DNA of 61,613 bases from CAKSXP01 sp964609305 (GTDB taxonomy: Bacteria > Bacillota > Clostridia > Oscillospirales > Oscillospiraceae): contig CAZSRK010000004.1 of NCBI GenBank assembly GCA_964609305.1, positions 1-61,613 of the forward strand. The letters are read 5' to 3'. The notes under the pieces were generated by a model, which was not told the origin of the DNA, ran no database searches, and saw nothing but the letters and a program-made list of their open reading frames with translations. Within the stretch, counting starts at the first letter, position 1, and each line of letters begins with the position of its first letter. Both the position numbers and the translations under genes were made by a program. Of this stretch, positions 25,637 through 33,275 are shown one piece after another.

Positions 25637-26306
25637 TGTCTTTCTCCGGACCCATCTGTGCGCTGGACAGATGCTCGCGCATGATCTCCCTGGCTGCTTC
25701 GGGGTCGTGGTTGCGGAAAGCCTCTATCAGCATCAGATGGTGTTTGAGACCGTCAGTGCCGACAAGGGAAATATTATCCTTAAACAGGGCAAAGTAATAG
25801 TCGCGCAATATCTCGGACACGGAGATAATAAAGGGGTTGCAGGTCGCCTTTGCGACCATGTTGTGAAAGGCGAGATCCGCCTCCGGCGCGGTCTCAAGGT
25901 CCTTCATGCCCTCGTTCGTTTCCTCCATGCCCTGTATTATCTTTTCATCAGCCCTCTCCGCTGCAAGGGCAGCGCCTTCTATCTCAAGTATACGTCGGAA
26001 TTCAAACAGGCTTTTACGGTCGGATGCGGACATCGCGATGACCGGTATGACCGCCTTGAGCCCGTCAGCACTGTAAAACTTGCGCACGAAGGTGCCCTCG
26101 CCGCGGCGGCTTTCGATGAGTCCAAGCCCGCTCAGACGCTGGAGCGCGCTGCGGACGGAAATACGGCTTACTCCAAGGATGCTGACCAGCTCATTTTCCG
26201 AGGGCATCTTCTCGCCCGGCTTCCATTCGCCGGACATTATAGAGTCCTTTAGCTGTTCAAACACCATGTCGCCGACGTTTTGCTTTTCGATCCTTTGCAG
26301 GGCCAT
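25629..26306 (-). CDS. GntR-family regulator, FadR subfamily
   Basis: DNA-binding repressor of 225 aa. The N-terminal winged helix spans roughly residues 8-75 (GDMVFEQLKDSIMSGEW, PSENELVSILGVSRISVRSAL, GLIESRRGEGTFV). The C-terminal FCD domain is all-helical, with candidate metal ligands Asp (DLAFHNMV), His in the same segment and His near the end (MREHLSSAQ). FCD regulators usually sense a carboxylate or sugar acid. The start is ATG 26306 after AAAGGAG. It is the second gene of the operon it probably controls. Confidence 0.9.
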   Translation of the reverse strand: MALQRIEKQNVGDMVFEQLKDSIMSGEWKPGEKMPSENELVSILGVSRISVRSALQRLSGLGLIESRRGEGTFVRKFYSADGLKAVIPVIAMSASDRKSLFEFRRILEIEGAALAAERADEKIIQGMEETNEGMKDLETAPEADLAFHNMVAKATCNPFIISVSEILRDYYFALFKDNISLVGTDGLKHHLMLIEAFRNHDPEAAREIMREHLSSAQMGPEKDNA

Positions 26307-26349
26307 AATCAATCTCCTTTCTCAAAAATGTGGCGGGATAACGCCGCTT

Positions 26350-27624
26350 TCAGAACAGATTTCCGTTTTCATCAAATGCAAAGGGGGCGGGCTCGCCCTC
26401 GATGGTTATGTTTGGGTTTGCCTCAGCCTCTGACAGGAGCGCCTCGGAGATCTGTATGTGTTCTATGTGCAGAGAATTTGGTATTCGGATTATGCGGACG
26501 TTTTTGCGGTCAATGCCATTGCAGCTCCGCACTGCGAGCTTGATGGCATTCGCGTCGCAGTCGAGCACAAGAGGAACATTCGCCGCGTGCAGCACAGTAG
26601 ATGTTATGACGTTGGGATACGTTGCCTCAAAATCTATCTTGTCAAAGAAACGCTGAGTCGTGATATCGGCAAGGCCGACGCCGCAGCCGTTGCCATGGCT
26701 CTCCTCGGACAGGTCCAGAATGACCATGCGCTGCGACTTGATGCCGCCGTCGGCATAAGGAGTCAGGAAACGGCCGGTTATGTTGGGGTCATGTCCGTCG
26801 CCGCTGAAGTTTTTGCCGATGGTATCAACGATAAGAATATCCGTTTCGCTAAACCGTATGCTCGGCATAAGAGCCTTGGCGCGCAGCAGCAGCTCAGGTT
26901 CCTTCACCTCAATCTCATCGGGAAGCATCGGCTCGAGCATAGCGGTCTCGTCATAGGCGTTTTCGACGATGGCCAGTCCGAGAATGACGTTTGACTTCTG
27001 CATGATGAGCTTTGCAAACATAGGCACAAGCTTTGCCATGAGCCCGAAGCCCTCCTGATGACAGAGCTCCGCACCTTCCTGTTTGCCGAGGCCGATAGTC
27101 ATCATCTTCATGAGCCCGGATTCGAACGGACCGCGAAAGGCGGTATGCGGTTTGACTCGACCGGCAACAATGATACCGTCAGCCTCGTATGCGTTCTTGT
27201 CCATACGGACGGGATGACCATCCTCGGTATCGCCGATATAGACCGTCTCCATCGACGAGACGATGGGGCAGCCCATGGCCTGTTCCGTCACGCCGTATGA
27301 TTCCACGACCTGACGCTGTCCCTGCGCGGTGGCACCGCCGTGGCTGCCCATTGCAGGCACTATAAAGGGCCTGCCGCCGCGGGCTTTTACAAAGTCGACC
27401 AGCGCGCGGGTTATGACGGAGATGTTTGCGATGCCGCGGCTCCCGACGGTTATTGCAACGCTCATACCGGGACGGACAGCCGATGAAAATTTCTCATTCT
27501 CAAGACGCGAGGAGATATATCCGGGGATATCGCCCGGTGCGATGGAAATGCGGTCAAAGCTTTGCCTGACCGAGACCATTTTTGGAAGCTCCACATTTTC
27601 GCAGAGCTTAGAAACAACTCCCAT
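26350..27624 (-). CDS. LarA-superfamily (nickel-pincer type) hydroxyacid racemase/epimerase homologue
   Basis: 424-aa protein of the DUF2088/lactate racemase superfamily. In LarA the nickel-pincer cofactor is bound by His108, Lys184 and His200. Here GSHGGAT provides H95, GLMKMMT provides K173 and ELCHQEG provides H189; the Lys-His spacing of 16 is the same as in LarA and the His-Lys spacing is 78 against 76. An extra His (VKPH, H160) corresponds in position to LarA His174. So a cofactor-loaded 2-hydroxyacid racemase or epimerase is likely, but the substrate is unknown. It is the first gene of the operon. The cofactor-making larB, larC and larE genes are not in the window. Confidence 0.82.
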   Translation of the reverse strand: MGVVSKLCENVELPKMVSVRQSFDRISIAPGDIPGYISSRLENEKFSSAVRPGMSVAITVGSRGIANISVITRALVDFVKARGGRPFIVPAMGSHGGATAQGQRQVVESYGVTEQAMGCPIVSSMETVYIGDTEDGHPVRMDKNAYEADGIIVAGRVKPHTAFRGPFESGLMKMMTIGLGKQEGAELCHQEGFGLMAKLVPMFAKLIMQKSNVILGLAIVENAYDETAMLEPMLPDEIEVKEPELLLRAKALMPSIRFSETDILIVDTIGKNFSGDGHDPNITGRFLTPYADGGIKSQRMVILDLSEESHGNGCGVGLADITTQRFFDKIDFEATYPNVITSTVLHAANVPLVLDCDANAIKLAVRSCNGIDRKNVRIIRIPNSLHIEHIQISEALLSEAEANPNITIEGEPAPFAFDENGNLF

Positions 27625-27654
27625 AACAGACTACCTCTCGATTCTTGTTGTAAG

Positions 27655-27693
27655 TTGTAATACATTTATACCACCGTTTTTTCCCTGCGTCAA
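27655..27693 (-). promoter_or_regulatory. Promoter and possible FadR-type operator of the hydroxy-acid operon
   Basis: Minus-strand TTGACG (27693-27688) and TATAAA (27670-27665), 17-base spacing. TTGTAATACAT at 27655-27665 lies at the expected start point and fits the FadR-family operator pattern T-N-G-T-N3-A-C-N-A except for the last base, so the local GntR regulator may bind there. Confidence 0.6.
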
Positions 27694-27803
27694 CAACAAT
27701 TGCCCTGCTTGCAAAAAGCGCACAGTGATGCAGCAGAAAAAACGCAGAAATGCGTGGAATTTTAATGTTTTGCCAACTTGAATATTAAGTTTATAACAGA
27801 GAA

Positions 27804-27852
27804 AACCCGCCGATGTTCCAAAAGGGAAAAGCCATGGAAAATACGGCGGGTT
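27804..27852 (-). terminator. Probable terminator of ridA
   Basis: Imperfect hairpin: AACCCGCCG (27804-27812) pairs with CGGCGGGTT (27844-27852), with an inner TTCCA/TGGAA pairing. On the minus strand TTTTCT follows, a modest U tract. Confidence 0.5.
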
Positions 27853-27877
27853 GTATGCTTTTTGGAAAAATGCGCGC

Positions 27878-28333
27878 TCAGACCTCGATCATTGCCTCAA
27901 CTTCGACCGTAACGTCCATGGGCAACTCCGGCACGCCTACGGCGGTGCGCGCGTGGCGGCCGGCATCTCCAAAGACTTCGGCAATCAATTCGCTTGCACC
28001 GTTTGCCACAAGGTGCTGCTGTGCAAATCCCGCAGCGCTGTTTACAAATATCTGTAACTTGAGGACATTTCTGACCTTATCCAGCGAGCCAAGATGGTTT
28101 TTCACGGCTGCAAGGATATTGATCGCGCACAGCCGTGCGGCGCTTTTAGCTTCCTCCAGGCTGCGTTCCCCGCCGGCTTTACCGGTGTAGACGGGCTTTC
28201 CTCCGGAGACAGGAATCTGGCCTGATACGAACAGGATATTACCTGCCTGACGGACAGGGACATACATCGCAGCCGGCGCGGCAGCCTCGGGCAGGGTTAT
28301 CCCGAGCTCGGAAAGTTTTTCATCGATAGTCAT
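27878..28333 (-). CDS. RidA family enamine/imine deaminase
   Basis: Hydrolyses reactive enamines and imines released by PLP enzymes, or a family variant with a related hydrolytic role. 151 aa. Typical segments are FVSGQIPV, the GGERSLEEAKSAARLCAIN helix and the C-terminal GVPELPMDVTVEVEAMI. The Arg that binds the imine carboxylate in canonical RidA should follow VNSAAGF...; here the segment reads GDAGRHARTAVGVPELP, so the R-T-A-V-G element is kept. It has its own promoter, so it is not obviously part of either adjoining pathway. The start at 28333 follows AGAGGTG. Confidence 0.88.
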   Translation of the reverse strand: MTIDEKLSELGITLPEAAAPAAMYVPVRQAGNILFVSGQIPVSGGKPVYTGKAGGERSLEEAKSAARLCAINILAAVKNHLGSLDKVRNVLKLQIFVNSAAGFAQQHLVANGASELIAEVFGDAGRHARTAVGVPELPMDVTVEVEAMIEV

Positions 28334-28354
28334 AATCAATCACCTCTGAAAGAC

Positions 28355-28383
28355 AGTATATATGCCAGTAACCGGCTTTGCAA
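28355..28383 (-). promoter_or_regulatory. Promoter of ridA
   Basis: Minus-strand TTGCAA (28383-28378) and TATACT (28360-28355) with 17-base spacing, 22 bases before the RidA start. Confidence 0.6.
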
Positions 28384-28506
28384 GAAGTTTGTCCATAAAA
28401 CGACAAATGATCCAAAATTCTGAGCGTTCGACTTCTGGCAGTAGGGCATTTAAACAATTTGCTGTTCAAGGACCGGTATTGTAAAAAATCCGGTTCCAAT
28501 AGTGAG

Positions 28507-28528
28507 AAAAATATTGTATAATATTTTT
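28507..28528 (+). promoter_or_regulatory. Thiolase promoter -10 within a palindrome
   Basis: TATAAT at 28517-28522 lies inside a perfect 9-bp inverted repeat, AAAAATATT-GTAT-AATATTTTT. The -35 (TTCCAA, 28494-28499) is weak. The palindrome could be an operator or only an AT-rich coincidence. Confidence 0.4.
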
Positions 28529-28563
28529 GATAAATCGTATACAAATAAATGGAGGTATATGGA

Positions 28564-29727
28564 ATGAATCACGAACCCGTTATAGTCGCATACGGACGAA
28601 GCCCCTGCTGCCGCAGCAGAAAAGGCGGGCTTGCGACCACAAATCCCATCGACTACGCTGCACAGACCCTGAGCGGAGTGATCGCGAGGGTGCCTCAGCT
28701 CAAGCCTGAGATGATAGACGATGTTATCACCGGCTGCGCAATGGCGACAAATGAGCTGAATATGAACGCCTCCCGACTCATAGTCAACCGCGCCGGCCTG
28801 CCGGAGAGCGTCTGCGGTCAGACAATAAACCGCTTCTGCTCCTCTGGACTGCAGGCCATTGCGACGGCCGCAAATGCAATCCTTGCCGGACAGATGAAGT
28901 GCGTTGTCGCCGGCGGCGTCGAGTGCATGACCAAGTGCTTCAGCCCTTTCCCCGACGAGTATAAGAACAAGTGGATCCTCGAGAATTACATCGGCGGATA
29001 TATGGCTATGGGCGAGACAGCCGAGCGTGTTGCGGACGCTTACAATGTGTCCAGGGCCGATATGGAGCAGATGGCTCTTGAGAGCCACACAAAGGCCGCG
29101 ATTGCGCGCCGTGACGGCAAGCTCGCGCCGAGTATCATCCCGATAGTGAACGCCGAGGGTGTCACGATAACCGAGGACGACGGAATCCTTGCCGATGCAG
29201 ATGGAAACCTTAAGACCAGCCTCGAGAAGATGGCAGGCATGAAACCCTGCTTCCGCGACGACGGCAAAGTTACCGCCGCGACCAGTTCCCAGACCACGGA
29301 TGCGGCGGCCTATGTCATCGTTATGGATGCAGAAATGGCAAAGGAGCTTGCCATCAAACCCATTGCAAAGCTCATCGGATTCTCCGTTGCTGGCTGTGAC
29401 GCGACCATGATGGGCATTGGCCCGATATATGCTGTGCCCAAGGTCATGGAACAGACGGGTATGACCATAGAGCAGATGGATGTCATCGAGCTCAATGAGG
29501 CGTTTGCTTCTCAGGCTCTGGCCTGCATCCGCTTCCTTGACCTGCCCTATGATAAGGTCAATCCCTACGGCGGCGCTATGGCCCTTGGGCACCCTATGGG
29601 TGCGACCGGCGCCTTCCTGACAGGCAAGGCACTGGATTATCTTCAGGACAACGCAGGCAAGTATGCGCTTGTAACGATGTGCATAGGCGGCGGTATGGGC
29701 GCTGCCGGAATTTTCGAGCTGCTGTAA
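28564..29727 (+). CDS. Thiolase (acetyl-CoA C-acyltransferase)
   Basis: Condenses or cleaves acyl-CoA and acetyl-CoA; 387 aa, standard thiolase length. Active-site elements are complete: the acyl-carrying Cys in NRFCSSGLQAI near residue 88, the NEAFASQ loop, the catalytic His in GGAMALGHPMGATGA and the second Cys in CIGGGMGAAGIF. The start ATG 28564 has GGAGG 8 bases upstream. It is monocistronic with a strong terminator and no other beta-oxidation or butyrate genes next to it. It might serve the BKACE operon 7 kb away by cleaving its acetoacetyl-CoA product, but nothing in the sequence proves this. Confidence 0.93.
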   Translation: MNHEPVIVAYGRSPCCRSRKGGLATTNPIDYAAQTLSGVIARVPQLKPEMIDDVITGCAMATNELNMNASRLIVNRAGLPESVCGQTINRFCSSGLQAIATAANAILAGQMKCVVAGGVECMTKCFSPFPDEYKNKWILENYIGGYMAMGETAERVADAYNVSRADMEQMALESHTKAAIARRDGKLAPSIIPIVNAEGVTITEDDGILADADGNLKTSLEKMAGMKPCFRDDGKVTAATSSQTTDAAAYVIVMDAEMAKELAIKPIAKLIGFSVAGCDATMMGIGPIYAVPKVMEQTGMTIEQMDVIELNEAFASQALACIRFLDLPYDKVNPYGGAMALGHPMGATGAFLTGKALDYLQDNAGKYALVTMCIGGGMGAAGIFELL

Positions 29728-29742
29728 TTTCCTGTTTTCACA

Positions 29743-29788
29743 ATAGAAAAAGCGGGCGTTCCAATATGGGAACGCCCGCTTTTTCTAT
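29743..29788. terminator. Strong bidirectional terminator
   Basis: 20-bp arms beginning ATAGAAAAAGCGGG and ending CCCGCTTTTTCTAT around a short loop. Lies between the convergent thiolase and lipoprotein genes and serves both. Confidence 0.92.
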
Positions 29789-29801
29789 TATCTTTAAAAG
29801 T

Positions 29802-30725
29802 TCAGCTTTCCGGCAGAGGTACATATCCGGCAATCGCGGCGTCGACCATGGCCATAAAGCCGTCATAATCCGCTGTGTAGTTCCTAGATTCCCAAATGAA
29901 AACGCCGAAGGCCTCGTAACCGGTGTCAGTCCAGGAGCTGTTGAACTGAGCAAGCTGCGTTTCGTATTCATCTGTCTGAACACTCTCGCCGAGGTAGGAA
30001 CAGTGCGTTGTTACGATCTCACCACTTTCAATGTCAAAATCGTCATAGCGATAAAGAAGGCTGGAAAGGCTCAAAACTCCGTCCGCGGAAGAGAAAGAGA
30101 TAAGCTCTGAATAGCTGAAATCAAGGGCGCTGTTTCCGGAGGTCACAAAGAATCCGGAGGTGCCGTCTTCCATGCGCATAAGGCGGAAATCGTCAAAGTA
30201 GTTAGCGTTTACATACACGGTGGAAAGGTTTTCCCCTCCAAACTCATGCCCGAGATCGAGCATGTTGGCAGACACGCACACGACCGAGCCGTCGTCGGCA
30301 ATGTCAAAGAACTGAACGCCCATGGACGCGGAAGCTCCTGAATCGAACAGCAGCAGCTCCACATCATCATCGAGATCCAGATCGATAAAGCCGACACCGG
30401 CGATACCGCCGTAACACAGCTCAGCGATTCGGGTGTAATTCTCCTGAAGAAACAGGCTGTAAACGTCGAAGCTGTAAGTTTCTGTGGGTTCATCAGCCGG
30501 CTCGTCAGAAGCCTCTGGTATGTCGGAGGGCGTGCTCGCGGGGTCCGAACTCTCCTGCGGGGCCTCAGATGGAGATGGGGCGTCGGACGCCGGCACCGCA
30601 GTTTCGGCGGGAGATTCCGTAACGGGCCCTGAGCTTTCACCGGGCCTCTCCGGAGCGCTCTGGGTGCATGCCGTCATCGAAAAAATCAGGCACACCACCA
30701 GAACTATATACAGTAAAATTCTCAT
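29802..30725 (-). CDS. Predicted lipoprotein of unknown function
   Basis: 307 aa with an N-terminal signal (MRILLYIVLVVCLIFS) and a lipobox ending M-T-A-C, so the mature protein should be attached to the outer face of the membrane. Residues about 20-85 are rich in Pro, Ser, Glu and Asp and look like a flexible linker. The folded part contains an acidic FIDLDLDDDVELLLFDSGAS segment reminiscent of calcium-binding or VCBS/FG-GAP-type loops. The start at 30725 is preceded by GGAGG; longer versions of the frame lack a site. I do not recognise the family. Confidence 0.75.
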   Translation of the reverse strand: MRILLYIVLVVCLIFSMTACTQSAPERPGESSGPVTESPAETAVPASDAPSPSEAPQESSDPASTPSDIPEASDEPADEPTETYSFDVYSLFLQENYTRIAELCYGGIAGVGFIDLDLDDDVELLLFDSGASASMGVQFFDIADDGSVVCVSANMLDLGHEFGGENLSTVYVNANYFDDFRLMRMEDGTSGFFVTSGNSALDFSYSELISFSSADGVLSLSSLLYRYDDFDIESGEIVTTHCSYLGESVQTDEYETQLAQFNSSWTDTGYEAFGVFIWESRNYTADYDGFMAMVDAAIAGYVPLPES

Positions 30726-30879
30726 AGTTACCTCCATAAAAGTATGAAACATTATAGCATGTTCATCTGAACAGGTAAATACCTGTGCGAAAATTGTAGA
30801 ATTTGTTCTTTTTTCGATACAAATTAGATACAAATTGATAGATTCAGGTTATTTATCGGCGGAATACTGATTATTTATA

Positions 30880-30943
30880 TTGACAAAAAACTGTATTACT
30901 AATATAATACGGTTGTCAACCGTATTATATTAGTAATACAGTT
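30880..30943 (+). promoter_or_regulatory. Consensus promoter embedded in a 27-bp-arm palindrome
   Basis: TTGACA (30880-30885) and TATAAT (30903-30908) are both exact consensus with 17-base spacing. From 30889 to 30943 lies a palindrome of two 27-base arms, exact reverse complements around one central base. Each arm contains an internal imperfect dyad (GTATTA-N6-TAATAC), so there are two tandem operator-like units. The palindrome covers the -10, the transcription start and the leader up to 2 bases before the AGGAGG of the regulator gene. Likely autorepression by the GntR-family regulator. Confidence 0.85.
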
Positions 30944-30949
30944 AAGGAG

Positions 30950-31345
30950 GTGAGGGCGCTGGTTTCATTTGATGGTTTTAATATGGAGAGCGGGATCCCG
31001 ATATATATTCAGCTTCTGCGATATATTAAGCGCGGGATTGCCGCCGGCGTGATAAAGGACGGGGATGAGCTGCCCTCACGCCGCGTTTTGTCCGCGCTGT
31101 TGGGCGTGAACCCGAACACAGTACAAAAGGCATACAGAATGCTTGAGGAAGAGGAGCTGATATGTTCACATTCCGGAGCAAAGAGTTTTATGCAGCTCAA
31201 CGGTACAAAAATAAGCCTGGTAAAAAATGAATTGCTTGAGCGTGAGGCGGCAGCCTTCATCGGGGCGCTGCGTCAGGCGGGGCTGAAAAAGGCCGATGCC
31301 GTTGCCCTTATTGAAAACCTGTGGGAACGGGGGGAGGAAAAATGA
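30950..31345 (+). CDS. GntR-family regulator, YtrA subfamily
   Basis: Short regulator (about 130 aa) of the YtrA type that controls linked ABC exporters. The winged helix occupies residues about 15-85 (IPIYIQLLRYIKRGIAAG, LPSRRVLSALLGVNPNTV, LEEEELICSHSGAKSF), followed by a short dimerising tail. The start is uncertain: GTG at 30950 overlaps the ribosome-binding site, whereas a CTG at 30959 is 8 bases after AGGAGG and gives an N terminus of normal length. The next ATG (30983) would cut close to the first helix. Its stop overlaps the next gene (ATGA). Confidence 0.88.
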   Translation: MRALVSFDGFNMESGIPIYIQLLRYIKRGIAAGVIKDGDELPSRRVLSALLGVNPNTVQKAYRMLEEEELICSHSGAKSFMQLNGTKISLVKNELLEREAAAFIGALRQAGLKKADAVALIENLWERGEEK

Positions 31346-32055
31346 GAAAACACCTGTCCGTGATTATGTTTATAGCGCGAAGCTCGGCCTGCCGGCTGGC
31401 CTGCCTGCTCGTGCTGATGTCTGCGGCTCAGATTGCGGCATTCCTGTTCATTATGGACGGGATGGGGGATATGTCGCTGGGGCTTGCGTTTTCACGCAGC
31501 CGTACGGGGCTTATATGCGCTGTTTCGTTTGTGCTGTATATGGCAGTGCTGCGCCTGCCGGGCTGTGAATTCGGCGCAAAGTCCGGATATACCTTGCGGC
31601 GCCTGCGTATATCCGAACGGACGGTATATTTTTGGCAGGCCGGATATAACCTGTGCTGCTTTCTTATCTTCTGGTTTGTCCAGCTTGCGGTTGTGCTTTT
31701 GCTCTGTCGGATATATATGTCCCGGACCGGCGGACCCCAGGATGTGTTTCTCGCCTTTTACAGACACAGTTTCCTGCACAGCCTGCTGCCCCTGGATGAG
31801 ACGACGCGCTATGCAAGAAACGCATTTCTTGCCGTCGCGCTCGGCCTGACCTCGGCGTATTTCCCATTCAGCCAGCGATACGGCAGGATAGCCGTCAGTA
31901 CGCTGCTGTCGACCGGGACGGCACTGGTCCTGTTTTCAGACTCCATGGGAAGCACGGGTACCGATATGATAGTAATGTTTCTGTCGACGGTATACACAGC
32001 GGCCGCCGTCTGGGGCGTGTTAAAAAGGAGGACGGATCATGAAGCGGGCGCTTGA
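31342..32055 (+). CDS. Membrane protein of ABC cassette, unknown
   Basis: 237 aa with about six hydrophobic segments and few charged loops. Start ATG 31342 follows GGGGAGG and overlaps the regulator stop by 4 bases. I recognise no named family. Position between a YtrA-type regulator and an ABC ATPase suggests it is one of two membrane subunits of the exporter. The last 17 bases overlap the start of the next, broken, membrane gene. Confidence 0.7.
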   Translation: MRKHLSVIMFIARSSACRLACLLVLMSAAQIAAFLFIMDGMGDMSLGLAFSRSRTGLICAVSFVLYMAVLRLPGCEFGAKSGYTLRRLRISERTVYFWQAGYNLCCFLIFWFVQLAVVLLLCRIYMSRTGGPQDVFLAFYRHSFLHSLLPLDETTRYARNAFLAVALGLTSAYFPFSQRYGRIAVSTLLSTGTALVLFSDSMGSTGTDMIVMFLSTVYTAAAVWGVLKRRTDHEAGA

Positions 32056-32536
32056 GAGATTTGTTCCGCCGGGGATAGAGGCAGGTCGGGAAGTGTACTG
32101 GGCCAGAGGAGGCCTGTCTATCAGCGCACTTTTTAGTTTTCTTTGCTTTATTATCAGATGCGTCAGCGCCCGCAGCAAGCATTTCAGCAGGATGCCGGAC
32201 GGGGAGAAGGAGTTAATAGAGGGCGCTTTGATGAGTCCCTTCCGCGATGTGATCGGCATTTCCTTTGCGGGCTTTGCGGTGATCGCGGCAGCAATGCTGG
32301 GACTGGCGGCGTAACACTATGCCTACCACCGCATAGGCAGCCGCAGCATCTATCTGATGCGCCGGCTGCCGGACAGGTTTGAACTGCACCGGCGCTGTCT
32401 GGCGCTACCGGTGGCCGTTATTGTCCTGTGTGCCGCCGCGTCATTTATACTTCTGTGTATATATTACTGGATTTACCTTGCCATGACTCCGGAGCAGTGT
32501 CTTGTGCCCGGACAGTGGCAGATGCTCTGGAGGTGA
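32039..32536 (+). pseudogene. ABC-cassette membrane protein interrupted by an in-frame TAA
   Basis: The frame opens at ATG 32039 and gives 91 residues with two hydrophobic segments. It then stops at TAA 32312-32314. The same frame continues without another stop for 73 codons to TGA 32534-32536, encoding a sensible continuation: IGSRSIYLMRRLPDRFELH, then a strong membrane segment (VAVIVLCAAASFILLCIYY). The gene would otherwise end 4 bases before the ATPase start, in normal operon spacing. So this looks like one about 164-residue gene broken by a single base change (a TAC or TAT tyrosine codon would restore it). Sequence error is the main alternative. Confidence 0.75.
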
Positions 32537-32540
32537 GCCT

Positions 32541-33275
32541 ATGTTGGAGATAAAGGATCTGAGCAAGTATTACCCCGGGAAAGCGGCGCTGAAAAACGTT
32601 GACATTACGCTGCCGCGGGGCGAAATAGTGGGGCTGTTTGGAGAAAACGGAGCGGGCAAGACGACGCTTATCAAAAGCATACTCGGCCTTATCCCTCACG
32701 GCGGAGAAGTGACGCTGGACGGGGAGCGGATAACGCGGAAAAACATTGCAAAGCTCTCTTTTGCAACAAGTGAACACTCGTTCTTTCCCAACCTGACCGC
32801 AAGGGGTCACGCCGATTTCTACGCCGCGCACTTCCCAAATTATTCTGAAAAACGTTTTAAGGCCCTCATGGAGTTTTTTGGCCTTCCGAAACACGGGGCG
32901 CTTTCGCGCTTTTCAACGGGGCAGAAGAACCAGTTTGAGGTTATAATGGCACTGAGTCAGGGGGCAGACTATATCCTCATGGACGAACCCTTTGCCGGAA
33001 ACGACCTTTTCAACCGGGAGGACTTCTACAAAGTGCTGCTGGGTATACTCGAGCCGAACGAGACGGTACTTCTGTCGACGCATCTAATCGAGGAGGTCTC
33101 CGGGTTCATAGGCAGGGCAGTGTTGATACATGCCGGAAGAATCGTCGGAGACGTGCATATGCTGGAACTCGAAGAACATGGGCAGGACCTGATGGGATAT
33201 ATCAAACAGACTTATAATTACAGAAGCGACCGGGTCAGCCGTGCGCTTGACGAGCTGACCGGCGGGGAAGAGTGA
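32541..33275 (+). CDS. ABC transporter ATP-binding protein
   Basis: 244 aa, one nucleotide-binding domain. Walker A GENGAGKTT near residue 37, an atypical signature FSTGQKNQ in place of LSGGQ, Walker B YILMDEPFAG, and the switch His in LLSTHLIEEV. The start ATG 32541 follows GGAGG. It resembles the YtrB/EcsA-like ATPases paired with small GntR regulators, which export antibiotics or respond to wall stress. It overlaps the downstream gene by 4 bases. Confidence 0.92.
   Translation: MLEIKDLSKYYPGKAALKNVDITLPRGEIVGLFGENGAGKTTLIKSILGLIPHGGEVTLDGERITRKNIAKLSFATSEHSFFPNLTARGHADFYAAHFPNYSEKRFKALMEFFGLPKHGALSRFSTGQKNQFEVIMALSQGADYILMDEPFAGNDLFNREDFYKVLLGILEPNETVLLSTHLIEEVSGFIGRAVLIHAGRIVGDVHMLELEEHGQDLMGYIKQTYNYRSDRVSRALDELTGGEE

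Noticed and set aside
30761..30786. LexA or other named operator upstream of the lipoprotein gene
   Set aside because: Two small overlapping palindromes (GTTCATCTGAAC and ACAGGT-AAAT-ACCTGT) are present but match no operator consensus I can name.
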